Of a stretch of DNA of 64,000 nucleotides, positions 20,337 through 30,387 are shown one piece after another. Origin of the DNA: Bradyrhizobium sp. LLZ17 (GTDB lineage: Bacteria > Pseudomonadota > Alphaproteobacteria > Rhizobiales > Xanthobacteraceae); assembly GCF_041200145.1 (NCBI RefSeq), contig NZ_CP165734.1, positions 1,550,001-1,614,000 on the forward strand, written 5' to 3'. The first letter of the stretch is position 1. Every line of letters begins with the position of its first letter. A program made the translations under genes and the position numbers. The notes beneath the pieces were generated by a model that saw only the letters and a program-made list of their open reading frames with translations, was not told the DNA's origin and made no database searches.

Positions 20337-21569
20337 ATGAGCATGACCGAGTTGTCGAACCGGAAGACCAGCGTCATCGCGTTCGTCCTGCTCTATATCG
20401 CCTACTGCATCTCCTATATCGACCGCGCGGCGATCTCGCTGGCGCTGGCGCAGATCGGCAAGGACTTCAATCTCCAGGCCGCCGATCTCGGCATCGTCAT
20501 CAGCGCGTTCTTCCTAGGCTACGCCGCGATGCAGGTGCCGGGCGGATGGCTCTCCGACCGCTTCGGCTCGAAATATGTGGTGATCGTCACCATCGTGATG
20601 TGGTCGCTGTTCACGGCGTTCACCAGCCTCGCCTGGTCGCTGACCTCGCTGATCGCGATCCGCTTCATCTTCGGCATCGCCGAGGGTGCCTTTCCGCCGG
20701 CGAGCATTCGCGCCATCGCGGAGGTGTTCAAGAAGGACAGCCGGCCAAAGATGGCGGGGCTGCTGCTGTCGTCGAACTATGCCGGCAGCATGCTTGCGCC
20801 GCTGATCATGGCGCCCCTGATCCTCTGGCTCGGCTGGCGCCATGCGTTCAACGCGATCGGCATTGCCGGCATCGCTTTCGCGGTGTTCTATTTCGTGTTC
20901 GTTCCGTATCTCGGCCGCTCAGGCGAGACCAAGGCGGGCACGCCGGCGAAGTCCGAAAGCCGCGCGCCGATGCGCGAGCTCATGAACAATCCCCTGCTGT
21001 GGCAGCTGATGGTGGTGTGGTTCGGCCTGAGCTGCGTCAACAAGGGTCTGGATTCCTGGATGCCCCTCTATCTGCTCCAGCAGCGCGGGCTCGACCTCAA
21101 GACCGTCGGCGTGGTGGCGCCGATCCCGTTCGTGATGGCGACCATTGCGACCGCGATCGGCGGCTGGGTCATGACGACATTCTTCAACGAGCGCGAAAAA
21201 TATCTGCTGATCGGCAGCTCCGCGTTGACCGGCATCTTCCTCTACGCCATGTACAAGGCGGAAACGATCACGATGCTGATCACCTACCAGTCGCTGGTCT
21301 ATTTCTTCAAATCCTTCGTGCTGGCTTCGGTGATCGCGCTTCCGACCAAGCTGCTCCGTGACGACCAGATTGGATCGGGCGTCGGCATGGTCAATCTCGG
21401 CGGCCAGAGCGCGGGCTTCGTGGCCCCTGCCGCGATCGGCTTCATCGTGACCGGAACCGGATCGTTCGACGCGGCTTTCGGCTTCCTGGTCGCGATGACC
21501 GCGCTGTCCGTCGTCGTTGCCGCGACCATCAGCACGGCTCAGCCGAAGCTTGCCGTGAAGCCGGCCTGA
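20337..21569 (+). CDS. MFS transporter, anion:cation symporter type
   Basis: Twelve-helix major facilitator of 410 residues, start ATG 20337 after CGGAG. The first helix YIAYCISYIDRAAISLAL and the loop 2-3 motif GGWLSDRFGSKYVV resemble the ACS (anion:cation symporter) branch that takes up organic acids such as hexuronates, phthalate, tartrate and allantoate. A second ATG three codons later is also possible. It lies 46 bp after the amidase and 17 bp before the oxidoreductase, so it is in one operon with both and probably imports their substrate. Confidence 0.85.
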   Translation: MSMTELSNRKTSVIAFVLLYIAYCISYIDRAAISLALAQIGKDFNLQAADLGIVISAFFLGYAAMQVPGGWLSDRFGSKYVVIVTIVMWSLFTAFTSLAWSLTSLIAIRFIFGIAEGAFPPASIRAIAEVFKKDSRPKMAGLLLSSNYAGSMLAPLIMAPLILWLGWRHAFNAIGIAGIAFAVFYFVFVPYLGRSGETKAGTPAKSESRAPMRELMNNPLLWQLMVVWFGLSCVNKGLDSWMPLYLLQQRGLDLKTVGVVAPIPFVMATIATAIGGWVMTTFFNEREKYLLIGSSALTGIFLYAMYKAETITMLITYQSLVYFFKSFVLASVIALPTKLLRDDQIGSGVGMVNLGGQSAGFVAPAAIGFIVTGTGSFDAAFGFLVAMTALSVVVAATISTAQPKLAVKPA

Positions 21570-21586
21570 CTGGGAGAATTCGCCGA

Positions 21587-22819
21587 ATGCAAAGCGCAAT
21601 CGTCCTCGGCGGCGGCATGATCGGCGTCAGCGCGGCGCTGCATTTGCAGCGACGCGGCTGGGCAGTCACCCTCGTCGACCGCAGGGAGCCAGGCCGCGAG
21701 ACCAGCTATGGCAATGCCGGAATGATCCAGGCGGAAGCCGTGCGGCCCTATGCGATGCCGCGCGACATTGCGACGCTCCTGAAGATCGCGACCGGCCGCA
21801 CCAATGACGTGCGCTACAGCTTCTCGTCGCTGCATCGCCACCTCGAGCCCCTGCTCCGCTATTGGTGGCATTCGGCGCCGAAGCGGCATCGCGAAGCGAT
21901 CGAGGCCTGGGCACGCCTGATCGCCTATGCGACGCCCGAGCACGAGATCCTGATCCGCGAAGCCCACGCCGACAATCTGATCCGCCGCGCCGGCTATCGC
22001 CTCTTGCATCGCGATGCCGCGGCGTTCGAGCTCGCGATCAAGACGGCGGAGCAGAACCGAGCCGATTTCGGCGTGAACTTCCGCGTGCTTTCCGGCGGCG
22101 AGCTTGCGAAAGCCGAGCCGCTGCTGCGTGACGATCTTCCCGGCGCCATCCACTGGCTCGACACCTGGACCGTCTCCGATCCCGGAGCGCTGGTCACCGC
22201 CTATTCCGAGCTGTTCCAGCGTCTCGGCGGTCGCATCCTGCTCGGTGATGCACAGACCTTGCAGCAGACCTCCTCGGGATGGTCACTGAAAACCGACAAC
22301 GGACCGATCGATGCGGCCAACGTCGTCGTGACGCTCGGACCATGGTCGCCCGATCTCCTGCAAAAATTCGGCTACCGGATTCCGCTAGTCCGCAAGCGGG
22401 GCTACCACATGCACTATAGCGGCGGTCCTTCGCTCGACCTGCCGTTGGTCGATACGGCAAGGGGCTACGCCATGGGACCGATGGCGAAGGGGATCCGCAT
22501 CACCACCGGCGCCGAACTGACCGGGCCTGACGCGCCGGCAACCCCGGTACAGCTCGCGAGCGCCGAGGCGTCCGCGCGAGAGCTGCTCGATCTCGGCAAG
22601 CGCGCCGAACCGGAGCCGTGGTTCGGCACCCGACCCTGCACGCCCGACATGCTGCCGGTGCTCGGACCCGCCCCGCGCCACCGCGGCCTCTGGATGAATT
22701 TCGGCCACGGCCATCAGGGCTTTACGCTCGGCCCCGCGAGCGGACGCCTGCTCGCGGAAATGATGAGCGGCGAGACACCGTCGATCGATCCGACGCCATA
22801 CCGGCCGGAGCGGTTCTAG
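21587..22819 (+). CDS. FAD-dependent D-amino-acid dehydrogenase-type oxidoreductase
   Basis: 410-residue flavoprotein of the DAO family (DadA-like). The N-terminal FAD-binding motif is VLGGGMIGVSAALHLQRRG (residues 5-23), followed by the family's TSYGNAGM segment, and the C-terminal FAD contact appears in MNFGHGHQGFTLGPASGR. Such enzymes oxidise the C-N bond of amino acids or amines and pass electrons to the quinone pool. It is the last gene of the amidase operon, which points to oxidation of an amino acid released by the amidase. It ends 35 bp before a convergent regulator gene. Confidence 0.85.
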   Translation: MQSAIVLGGGMIGVSAALHLQRRGWAVTLVDRREPGRETSYGNAGMIQAEAVRPYAMPRDIATLLKIATGRTNDVRYSFSSLHRHLEPLLRYWWHSAPKRHREAIEAWARLIAYATPEHEILIREAHADNLIRRAGYRLLHRDAAAFELAIKTAEQNRADFGVNFRVLSGGELAKAEPLLRDDLPGAIHWLDTWTVSDPGALVTAYSELFQRLGGRILLGDAQTLQQTSSGWSLKTDNGPIDAANVVVTLGPWSPDLLQKFGYRIPLVRKRGYHMHYSGGPSLDLPLVDTARGYAMGPMAKGIRITTGAELTGPDAPATPVQLASAEASARELLDLGKRAEPEPWFGTRPCTPDMLPVLGPAPRHRGLWMNFGHGHQGFTLGPASGRLLAEMMSGETPSIDPTPYRPERF

Positions 22820-22854
22820 CGCGCGAGACTTTGGCGGCGAGGGTCGCGTCGCCA

Positions 22855-23686
22855 TCACCCGGGGCGCGCGGCCAGCACATTCTTGATGCGCTCGGCATCG
22901 GCAGGCGTCGCCGGGTTGTAGATGACCATGCCGAGATCGGGCCGGCCATCCACCGCAAAAGCCGAATATTCGAACGCGATCGGGCCCAGCACGGGATGGC
23001 GCAGATGCTTGACGCCATCGCCATGGCTGCGGACATCGTTGTCGCGCCACAGCGCGGCGAATTCCGGGCTGAGGCGGCAGAGTTCGTCGACGAATTCAGC
23101 GACATGCGAGACCGCGCCGGCCCGCGCTGCGTCCGCTCTGAAGGCAGCGACGACGAAGCGAGCCACGCTCTCCCAATCATACTGCGCGGCGCGCACGCGG
23201 GGCTCGCAAAAGATCAGGCGCAGGATGTTGCGCCGTTCCGGCGGGATTTTGGCATAGTCGGTCAGCACGATGGTTGCCGCGCGATTCCAGGCGACGACGT
23301 CCCAGATTGCGGTCCTGATAATGGCAGGACTGCTCTCCAACGCATCGAGCACGCGTTGCAGCCGCGGCGACACTCTCGCTGGCCTGGTAGCGGACCTCAG
23401 GCGGGCGGCCGAGGCCGATCAGGAACAGGTGCTCGCGCTCGACATCGGTCAGCATCAAGGCGCGGGCGATGCGGTCGAGCACGTCGGCGGATGGCGCACC
23501 GCCGCGGCCCTGCTCCAGCCACGTGTACCAGGTCGGGCTGATATTGGCGCGCTGGGCCACCTCCTCGCGGCGCAGCCCGGGCGTGCGCCTGCGACTGCCG
23601 GCGAAGCCGAACGCGGCGGCGTCGAGCCGGATGCGGCGGTCCTTCAAATAGGTCCCAAGCAGGTTGTCGTTGGCGGTCTCGCTCAT
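22855..23686 (-). CDS. HTH-XRE regulator with MmyB-like ligand domain, frameshifted
   Basis: Helix-turn-helix regulator starting at ATG 23686. The HTH (residues ~8-75) contains [20 protein letters not shown], the pattern typical of this family in Actinobacteria and Proteobacteria, and the C-terminal MmyB-like ligand-binding (PAS-like) domain follows. The frame breaks near 23370: RYQASESV is followed in another frame by [18 protein letters not shown] and continues to 22855. One base is missing. Corrected length is about 277 residues. It is divergent from the SDR gene at 23777, and family members commonly regulate such adjacent reductases. Confidence 0.83.
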
Positions 23687-23693
23687 CCTGTTA

Positions 23694-23704
23694 GGTATTA
23701 TACC
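23694..23704. promoter_or_regulatory. candidate operator in the HTH/SDR divergent promoter
   Basis: GGTATTATACC is a perfect 11-bp palindrome eight bases upstream of the regulator start, with related CCTGATAATCT and CCGGATAACCC downstream of it. Position and symmetry suggest the binding site of the divergent XRE regulator, and the AT-rich core may be a -10 element. Inference from position only. Confidence 0.4.
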
Positions 23705-23776
23705 CTGATAATCTCACTACTTTACCCGGATAACCCTAGCGCAGATGGTCGCCTCCACCAACCCTGGAGATTGCTC

Positions 23777-24655
23777 ATGCGTGTATTCGTCACTGGCGCC
23801 ACCGGCTTTGTCGGCTCCGCCGTCGTTTTGGACCTGATGGCCGCCGGCCACAGCGTGCTCGGCCTCGCCCGCTCCGATACCGGTGCGGCAGCGCTCAGTG
23901 CGATGGGGGCCAAGGTCCATCGCGGGTCGCTGGAAGATCATGCGTCATTGCGCAGCGGCGCGGCCGCCGCCGACGGGGTGCTGCACCTCGGTTTCAACCA
24001 TGATTTCTCGAAATTCCAGGACAATTGCGAGCTCGACCGCCGCGCGATCCTGGCGCTCGGCGAAGAGCTCAAGGGCTCCGAGCGCCCTCTCATCGTCACA
24101 TCCGGCGTTGCGCTGCTTGCGCCTGGCCGTGTTGCGACCGAGGACGACGAGACTGCACATCGCTTTCCGCGCGTGTCGGAAGCAACGGCGCTGTCGCTGG
24201 CCGGCGTCCGCGCCGCCGTGGTCCGGCTGCCGCCGTCGACCCATGGCGAGGGCGACCACGGCTTCGTCCCGATCCTGATCAACCTCGCGCGCCAGAAGGG
24301 TGTGTCGGCCTATGTCGGCGACGGCGGCAACCGCTGGCCTGCCGCGCATCGCGTCGATGCGGCACGGGTCTACCGGCTTGCGCTCGAGCACGGCGCGGCT
24401 GCACCGCGCTATCACGCGATCGCCGAGGAAGGCGTGCCGTTCAAGGCGATTGCCGAGGTGATCGGCCGAAGGCTCGGCCTGCCCGTGGTCTCGAAATCAC
24501 CGGAAGAAGCGGCCGACCATTTCGGCTGGTTCGCGCGATTCGCCGGCGTCGACGTGCCGACGTCGAGCGCCAAGACGCGCGCTCTGCTCGGCTGGCAGCC
24601 AAAGGAGAAAGGGCTGATCGAGGATTTCGACCAGCCCTATTACTTCAAGGCCTGA
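23777..24655 (+). CDS. NAD(P)-dependent epimerase/reductase of the extended SDR type
   Basis: 292-residue extended short-chain dehydrogenase. Start ATG 23777 after CTGGAGA; the longer upstream frame is antisense to the regulator and not real. The N-terminus has the NAD(P) motif [13 protein letters not shown] (residues 5-17). The usual YxxxK catalytic motif is not evident; it has [16 protein letters not shown] in the region that carries substrate contacts, as do many SDR5-like proteins annotated only as reductases. It is divergent from an XRE regulator, its likely controller. The substrate is unknown. Confidence 0.83.
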   Translation: MRVFVTGATGFVGSAVVLDLMAAGHSVLGLARSDTGAAALSAMGAKVHRGSLEDHASLRSGAAAADGVLHLGFNHDFSKFQDNCELDRRAILALGEELKGSERPLIVTSGVALLAPGRVATEDDETAHRFPRVSEATALSLAGVRAAVVRLPPSTHGEGDHGFVPILINLARQKGVSAYVGDGGNRWPAAHRVDAARVYRLALEHGAAAPRYHAIAEEGVPFKAIAEVIGRRLGLPVVSKSPEEAADHFGWFARFAGVDVPTSSAKTRALLGWQPKEKGLIEDFDQPYYFKA

Positions 24656-24679
24656 CCGCGGGCCGGCCCGGCTTCCAGA

Positions 24680-26014
24680 TCAGTCCGTCGTGACGGCGGT
24701 TTCCATGTCCGTCGGATCGATCTGCCGGCTCAGCCGCGCGTTGAGCTTGTCGCGATCGAGCTCACCCTCCCACCAGGCGACAATCACGCAGGCCACGCCG
24801 TTGCCGCAGAGATTGGTCAGCGCGCGGCACTCGCTCATGAACTTGTCGATGCCGAGCACGATCGCCATGCCCGGCACCAGGCGCGGATCGACCACGGCGA
24901 GCGTTGCCGCCAGCGTGATGAAGCCTGCGCCGGTGATGCCGGAGGCACCCTTCGAGGTCAGCATCGCCACGATCAGGATCGTCAGCTGCTGGCCGAACGT
25001 AAGATCGAAGCCGAGCGCCTGCGCGATAAACAGCGTCGCCAGCGTCATGTAGATGTTGGTGCCGTCGAGATTGAACGAATAGCCGGTGGGCACCACCAGG
25101 CCGACCACCGACTTCGAGCAGCCGAGCCGTTCCAGCTTCTCCATCAAGGATGGCAGCGCGCTTTCCGACGACGAGGTGCCGAGCACGATCAACAGCTCGT
25201 CCTTGATATAGGCCAGGAACTTGAAGATCGAGAAGCCCGCGATGCGCGCGATAGTGCCGAGCACCACGAGGACGAACAGCGCTGCCGTCAGGTAGAAGGT
25301 CGCAATCAGCCCCATCAAGTTGAGGATCGCGCCGGTGCCGAACTTGCCGATGGTGTAGGCCATTGCGCCGAACGCGCCGAGCGGCGCCGCGCGCATCACG
25401 ATCGAGATGACGCCGAACACGGCATGCGCCGCGTCGTCGATGAAGCTGCGGATGGTATGGCCCCGCTCGCCAAGGCCCATGATGGCGAAGCCGAACAGCA
25501 CCGAGAACAGCAGCACTTGCAGGATCTCGCCGGTCGCGAAAGCACCGACCACGGTGTCAGGGATAATGTGCAGGATGAAGTCGACGGACCTCTGGCCCTC
25601 GGCCTGCTTGGCGTAATTGGCAACCGCGTTCGCGTTCGCGGCCGCGCTGCCGAAGCCGGCGCCCGGCTTGATGATATTGCCAATGAGGAGGCCGATCACC
25701 AGCGCGAAGGTCGAGACGACCTCGAAATAGACCAGCGCCTTGACGCCGATGCGCCCGACCTTCTTGGCGTCCTGGATGTGGGCGATGCCGGAGACGACGG
25801 TGCAGAAGATGATCGGCGCGATCACCATCTTGATCAGCTTGATGAAGCCGTCGCCGAGCGCCTTGATCCAGTCGTTGGTAGCAACCGACGGCCAGAATGA
25901 GCCGACGATGGCGCCGAGCACGATGGCGATCAGCACCTGGACGTAGAGAATTTTATACCACGGCTTTGCGGCGGTCGGCGCGACCGGCGCCCCCGCCATT
26001 GTTGTCGTCGTCAT
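24680..26014 (-). CDS. dctA: C4-dicarboxylate transport protein DctA
   Basis: Sodium/proton-coupled importer of succinate, fumarate and malate, dicarboxylate/amino acid:cation symporter family. I choose ATG 26014 because GGGGGAGTG lies just upstream; an in-frame ATG at 26032 is less likely. The family signatures are present: the serine-rich re-entrant loop [20 protein letters not shown] (residues ~285-304) and [14 protein letters not shown] (residues ~315-328). About 444 residues, the usual length. In rhizobia DctA is the main carbon importer in symbiosis. No dctBD two-component genes are adjacent, so regulation is not visible here. Confidence 0.93.
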   Translation of the reverse strand: MTTTTMAGAPVAPTAAKPWYKILYVQVLIAIVLGAIVGSFWPSVATNDWIKALGDGFIKLIKMVIAPIIFCTVVSGIAHIQDAKKVGRIGVKALVYFEVVSTFALVIGLLIGNIIKPGAGFGSAAANANAVANYAKQAEGQRSVDFILHIIPDTVVGAFATGEILQVLLFSVLFGFAIMGLGERGHTIRSFIDDAAHAVFGVISIVMRAAPLGAFGAMAYTIGKFGTGAILNLMGLIATFYLTAALFVLVVLGTIARIAGFSIFKFLAYIKDELLIVLGTSSSESALPSLMEKLERLGCSKSVVGLVVPTGYSFNLDGTNIYMTLATLFIAQALGFDLTFGQQLTILIVAMLTSKGASGITGAGFITLAATLAVVDPRLVPGMAIVLGIDKFMSECRALTNLCGNGVACVIVAWWEGELDRDKLNARLSRQIDPTDMETAVTTD

Positions 26015-26096
26015 TGTTTCACTCCCCCTCAAACTCAGAGCCAGCCAAGAGCAACTTGGCCGGCCCTGTCAATTGGAACTGCTCGGTTTGCGCGCT

Positions 26097-26708
26097 TTAC
26101 CGGCGATCGATGATCCGGCGTGCCGCCGGCATCAATGTCGCACCTAGCGCGTTCTTGACCAGAGACGCCGCGATGAACGGCAGCAGGCCGACCTGCCAGG
26201 CCTTGGTGGCACCAAGACCCAGGCCAAAGGCCAACCAGCCGAAACCGGCGGCGAGAATGACGATATGACCGACGGCCATCGCTGCGAACAGCCAGACCAC
26301 GCTGCGATCCCAGCCCCGCTCGGCGAGCCAGCCGGTGACGAAGGCGGCGCCAACGAAACCGAACAGATAGCCGGCGGTCGGGCCGAGCAGCGGCGCAAGT
26401 CCACCAACCGGACCTGCAAACACCGGAAGCCCCATCGCGCCTTCGGCGAGGTAGGCAACCATGGTTGCGCTGCCAAGACGCCAGCCGTAGGCGGCGCCGA
26501 TCATCAGCACCACGAGCGTCTGCAACGTCATAGGCACGTAAGGCAGCGGCAGGCTGACCTTGGCGGAGAGCGCCATCAGCGCGGTGCCGAGCGCGACCAG
26601 CACAAATCCGCGCAAGCGGCCTGCAGTTTCGCCCGGTCGGGCGGGCCACACTAATGCGGCGAGAGGAAAATGCGGCGTAGCGGCGGATTCGACGGTTTGG
26701 TCAGACAA
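26097..26708 (-). CDS. bioY: biotin transporter BioY (ECF S component)
   Basis: Membrane protein of 203 residues with six predicted helices. It carries the BioY features KVSLPLPYVPMTLQTLVVLM (residues ~50-69) and the glycine-rich AGPVGGLAPLLGPTAGYLFG. BioY is the substrate-binding subunit of the biotin energy-coupling-factor transporter and can work with or without BioMN. No bioM or bioN lies nearby. It is 65 bp from dctA on the same strand and 33 bp from the aminotransferase, so all three may share transcripts. Confidence 0.92.
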   Translation of the reverse strand: MSDQTVESAATPHFPLAALVWPARPGETAGRLRGFVLVALGTALMALSAKVSLPLPYVPMTLQTLVVLMIGAAYGWRLGSATMVAYLAEGAMGLPVFAGPVGGLAPLLGPTAGYLFGFVGAAFVTGWLAERGWDRSVVWLFAAMAVGHIVILAAGFGWLAFGLGLGATKAWQVGLLPFIAASLVKNALGATLMPAARRIIDRR

Positions 26709-26741
26709 GATGCACTCCGGAAGGCTGTTCGAAACTCGCGG

Positions 26742-27929
26742 CTATTTAAGCCAGTGAGCGATCCGGTCAACTGCCTCGCGCATCTCCGCGGCCGAGCGCG
26801 CATAGGACAACCGTATGAACGAGCGGCCATGGATGGGATCGAAGTCGAGGCCGGGGGTCGCCGCAACGCCGGCCTGGTCCAGCATCTGCTTGGCGAAATC
26901 GAAACTGTCGGAGGTGAAGCCCGAGACGTCGGCATAGAGGTAGAAGGCGCCGTCCGCAGGCAGGAATCGGGTCAGGCCGGCCTTGGGCAATCCCTCGATC
27001 AGAATGCGGCGGTTCTCCTGATAGCCGTGCTTGATCTCCTCCATCTCCGCCGCGCCGTCGAACGCAGCTTCGGCGGCGATCTGCGACAGCGACGGCACCG
27101 AGATCGAGAGGTTCTGCTGGAGTCGTTCGATCGGGCGCACCAGGACGTCGGGCACCACCATCCAGCCGACGCGCCATCCCGTCATGCAAAAATATTTCGA
27201 GAACGAATTGATCACCACTGCGTGCTCGGATAGCTCTGCCGCCGTCACCGCCGGAAAGGCGTAATCAAGCCCGTGATAGATCTCGTCGGAGATGAAGCGG
27301 ATGCCTGCATCTTCCGCCGCGGCGATCAGGCTGGAGAGCGCCTCCCTCGACATCATCGTCCCGGTCGGATTGGCGGGGCTGCCGACGAGCACGCCCTTGA
27401 GCGGCGCCTTGCGATGGGCGGCGAGCAAGGCCTCACCGGTCAGCGCGTGTCGCGTCTCGTTGGTGGTCTCGATCAGCACCGGCTCGCAGCCGAGCGCGGT
27501 GAGGATGTGGCGATACGGCGGATAGCCCGGCACAGTCACCGCGACGCGATCGCCAGGCTCGAACATCGAGAGGAAGGCCAGGATAAAGCCACCGGATGAG
27601 CCCGTGGTCACCACGATCCGCTCGGGGCTGACGATGCAACCATAGGCATCGCGATAATGCCGCGCGATGCGCTCGCGCAGGCTGGGGATGCCGAGTGCCG
27701 AGGTATAATCGATCCGCGCGGCTTCGAGCGCCGCATGCGCAGCCGCAATTGCCGTCTTCGGCGCGCCGGCCGCGGGCTGGCCGACCTCCATATGAATGAC
27801 ATGGCCGCCGGCCGCCTCGATCCGGGCCGCGGCCGCCATCACGTCCATCACCATGAACGGGGGAACATCGCTGCGGCGGGACGGCTCAAGCCACTGCCCC
27901 GCCCGGTTCCTCAAGGTCGCATCGTGCAT
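26742..27929 (-). CDS. class I/II pyridoxal-phosphate aminotransferase
   Basis: Fold-type I aminotransferase of 395 residues. The Schiff-base lysine is Lys245 in VINSFSKYFCMTGWRVGW, and GSPANPTGTMMS gives the conserved Asn that contacts the cofactor. The C-terminal Arg that binds the substrate carboxylate lies in GRSFIRLSYARS. Similar proteins are annotated as aspartate or aromatic aminotransferases; the sequence does not distinguish. Its start is ATG 27929 (MHDATLRNRAGQW). It lies divergent from the M48 peptidase gene. Confidence 0.88.
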   Translation of the reverse strand: MHDATLRNRAGQWLEPSRRSDVPPFMVMDVMAAAARIEAAGGHVIHMEVGQPAAGAPKTAIAAAHAALEAARIDYTSALGIPSLRERIARHYRDAYGCIVSPERIVVTTGSSGGFILAFLSMFEPGDRVAVTVPGYPPYRHILTALGCEPVLIETTNETRHALTGEALLAAHRKAPLKGVLVGSPANPTGTMMSREALSSLIAAAEDAGIRFISDEIYHGLDYAFPAVTAAELSEHAVVINSFSKYFCMTGWRVGWMVVPDVLVRPIERLQQNLSISVPSLSQIAAEAAFDGAAEMEEIKHGYQENRRILIEGLPKAGLTRFLPADGAFYLYADVSGFTSDSFDFAKQMLDQAGVAATPGLDFDPIHGRSFIRLSYARSAAEMREAVDRIAHWLK

Positions 27930-28097
27930 CGATTTCTGCTATTCACTGGCGGAACGGTCCGTCCGGTCCGGGAAACCGGGCGCTTGCGCCCCAGACTGGC
28001 CGCATTATACGGCTCATAAGGGCATATCGCCTATCCGGTCCCCCGCCAATCACCAAAAACCAGATGCCCTTGAAGACCGTTTGACCCAGACCGTTTG

Positions 28098-29507
28098 ATG
28101 TTGCTCCAGATCGCATTGCGCAAGAAGGCCTCGGCGCTGACCGCCCTCGTGACGGCGGCGGCGATGGTGCTGTCACCGTTCTCCATGGCACGGGCGCAGG
28201 AAGGCGGCAAAGGACCGCCGGTCCTGCGCGACACCGAGACCGAGCAGTTGTTGCGCGAATATACCCGCCCGATCCTGCGCGTCGCCGGTCTGGAGAAGCA
28301 GAACATCCAGATGGTGATCATCAACGACAACTCGTTCAACGCGTTCGTCGCCGATGGCCGCCGCATCTTTGTCAATTATGGTGCGATCCTTCAGTCGGAG
28401 ACGCCGAACCAGATCATCGGCGTGCTTGCGCACGAGACCGGACATCTGGCGGGCGGCCATCTGTCCAAGATGCGCGAGCAGCTCGCCACCGCCCAGACCC
28501 AGATGATCATTGCCATGCTGCTCGGCGCCGGTGCGCTGGTCGCCGGTGCCAGCCGCGGCTCGAGCAGCACCGGTAACAACGGGCTTGCCAATGCGGGCGC
28601 AGCTGTCATTGCCGGACCGCAGGAGATGATCCGCCGCTCGCTGTTGTCCTACCAGCGCCAGCAGGAGGAGAACGCCGACCGCGCCGGCGTGAAATTCCTG
28701 ACCGCGACGCAGCAGTCGCCGAAGGGCATGTACGAGACGTTCAAGCGCTTCACCAGCGAGAGCCTGTTCGCCGCACGCGGCGCCGATCCCTATCTGCAGT
28801 CGCACCCGATGCCGGCGGAGCGCGTCGCGGCCCTCCAGGAGTTCGCCAGCACCAGCCCCTATTGGGACAAGAAGGACGATCCTGCCCTCCAGCTCCGCCA
28901 TGACATGGTGCGCGCCAAGATCTCCGCCTTCATGGAGCGGCCGGAGACGGTCTATCGCCGCTATCCCCTGACCAACGACACCATGCCGGCGCGCTATGCC
29001 CGCGCCATCAGCACCTATCTGCACGGCGATCTGCGCAGCGCCCTCGCCCAGATCGACGCGTTGATCCAGGCCCAGCCGAATAACCCGTATTTCTACGAGG
29101 TCCGCGGCCAGGCCCTGCTGGAGAGCGGCAAGCCGGCCGACGCCATCGCTCCCCTGCGCAAGGCTGTCGCGCTATCGAACAACGCGCCGCTCATCGAGAT
29201 GTTACTTGGGCAGGCTCTGGTTGGAACCGATAATAAGGCCTACACGGACGACGCCATTCGGATTCTCCGTGCCGCGGTGGCGCGCGAGCCGGAAGCGCCG
29301 CTCGGCTACATGCAGCTCGCGATGGCCTATGGCCGGAAGGGAGACTACGCCGAGGCGGATCTCGCATCGGCCCAGGCCGCCTACCTGCGCGGCGACAACA
29401 AGACCGCCCGCGAGCTCGCCACGCGCGCGAAAACCAGATTCGCCGTCGGCACGCCCGGATGGGTCAGGGCCGACGACATCGTGGCGTCGAAACCGCCGCG
29501 CAACTAG
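28098..29507 (+). CDS. M48 family metalloprotease with TPR repeats (BepA-like)
   Basis: Periplasmic zinc protease and chaperone similar to BepA, which helps outer-membrane protein assembly and clears stalled barrels. ATG 28098 (a TTG lies one codon earlier) starts a signal peptide ending near MARAQEGG. The zinc site is HETGH at His112-His116, with the third ligand in the NADRAG segment (residues ~192-197). Residues ~310-465 contain TPR-like helices (for example PNNPYFYEVRGQALLESGKP). 469 residues, the usual length. It is followed 112 bp later by a DsbA-family thiol oxidoreductase, consistent with envelope quality control. Confidence 0.9.
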   Translation: MLLQIALRKKASALTALVTAAAMVLSPFSMARAQEGGKGPPVLRDTETEQLLREYTRPILRVAGLEKQNIQMVIINDNSFNAFVADGRRIFVNYGAILQSETPNQIIGVLAHETGHLAGGHLSKMREQLATAQTQMIIAMLLGAGALVAGASRGSSSTGNNGLANAGAAVIAGPQEMIRRSLLSYQRQQEENADRAGVKFLTATQQSPKGMYETFKRFTSESLFAARGADPYLQSHPMPAERVAALQEFASTSPYWDKKDDPALQLRHDMVRAKISAFMERPETVYRRYPLTNDTMPARYARAISTYLHGDLRSALAQIDALIQAQPNNPYFYEVRGQALLESGKPADAIAPLRKAVALSNNAPLIEMLLGQALVGTDNKAYTDDAIRILRAAVAREPEAPLGYMQLAMAYGRKGDYAEADLASAQAAYLRGDNKTARELATRAKTRFAVGTPGWVRADDIVASKPPRN

Positions 29508-29619
29508 AACGACGCCTTGTTACCCTTGTTACAATGTCTGCCACCATGACGCTACGACACCGCGTTTAGGTCCCCCGGGACGCTTTTTCGAAACCTGCTC
29601 TGGATAAGAGGATTTGCCA

Positions 29620-30387
29620 ATGCCTTCGCTGCGCCTGCTTGCTCCCGCGCTGTTTGCGCTCGCCATGTTTGGCGCAACCGTGCCCGCGTCGGCCGACAGC
29701 TTCTCCGATGCCCAGCGCACCGACATCGAAGCGATCATCAAGAATTATCTCGTCAGCCATCCCGAGGTGCTCGAGGAGGCCATGACCGAGCTCAGCAAGC
29801 GTCAGGCCGCGGCCGAGACCCAGAAGCACGAAGCCAGCATCGCCCAGAACTCGGATGCGATCTTCAACTCGCCGCGCCAGGTCGTGCTCGGCAACAAGGA
29901 CGGCGACGTCACCTTCGTCGAGTTCTTCGACTACAATTGCGGCTACTGCAAGCGTGCGATGAGCGACATGCTCGACCTGATGAAGGCCGATCCGAAGCTG
30001 AAGGTCGTGCTGAAGGAGTTTCCGGTGCTGAGCCAGGGCTCGGTCGAGGCCGCCCAGGTCGCGGTCGCGGTGCGGATGCAGGATCCGAGCGGCAAGAAAT
30101 ATCTCGACTTCCACCAGAAGCTGCTCGGCGGCCGCGGCCCGGCCGACAAGGCGCGCGCGCTTCAAGCCGCCAAGGAAGCCGGCCTCGACACCGCGAAAAT
30201 CGAAAAGGACATCGCCAGTCCGGAAGTGCGCACCACCATCGAGGAAAACTTCAAGCTCGCCGAGACCATGGGCATGAACGGAACGCCGAGCTACGTGATC
30301 GGCAAGCAGATCGTGGTCGGCGCCATCGGGCTCGACGGCCTCAAGGAAAAGATCGGCCTGGCCCGCTGCGGCAAGGCGACCTGCTAA
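29620..30387 (+). CDS. DsbA family thiol:disulfide oxidoreductase
   Basis: Periplasmic thioredoxin-fold protein of 255 residues related to Com1/ScsC. Start ATG 29620 after GAGGATT; the TTG at 29614 lacks a ribosome site. Signal peptide at residues 1-25 (cleavage near PASADSF). The active site is FFDYNCGYCKRA with Cys107 and Cys110. A helical N-terminal domain (residues ~30-85) precedes the thioredoxin fold, as in the oligomeric ScsC/Com1 group. The cis-Pro loop reads NGTPSYVIGKQ. Two extra cysteines lie at the extreme C-terminus (CGKATC), and the last codons belong to a short tandem repeat. Confidence 0.92.
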   Translation: MPSLRLLAPALFALAMFGATVPASADSFSDAQRTDIEAIIKNYLVSHPEVLEEAMTELSKRQAAAETQKHEASIAQNSDAIFNSPRQVVLGNKDGDVTFVEFFDYNCGYCKRAMSDMLDLMKADPKLKVVLKEFPVLSQGSVEAAQVAVAVRMQDPSGKKYLDFHQKLLGGRGPADKARALQAAKEAGLDTAKIEKDIASPEVRTTIEENFKLAETMGMNGTPSYVIGKQIVVGAIGLDGLKEKIGLARCGKATC

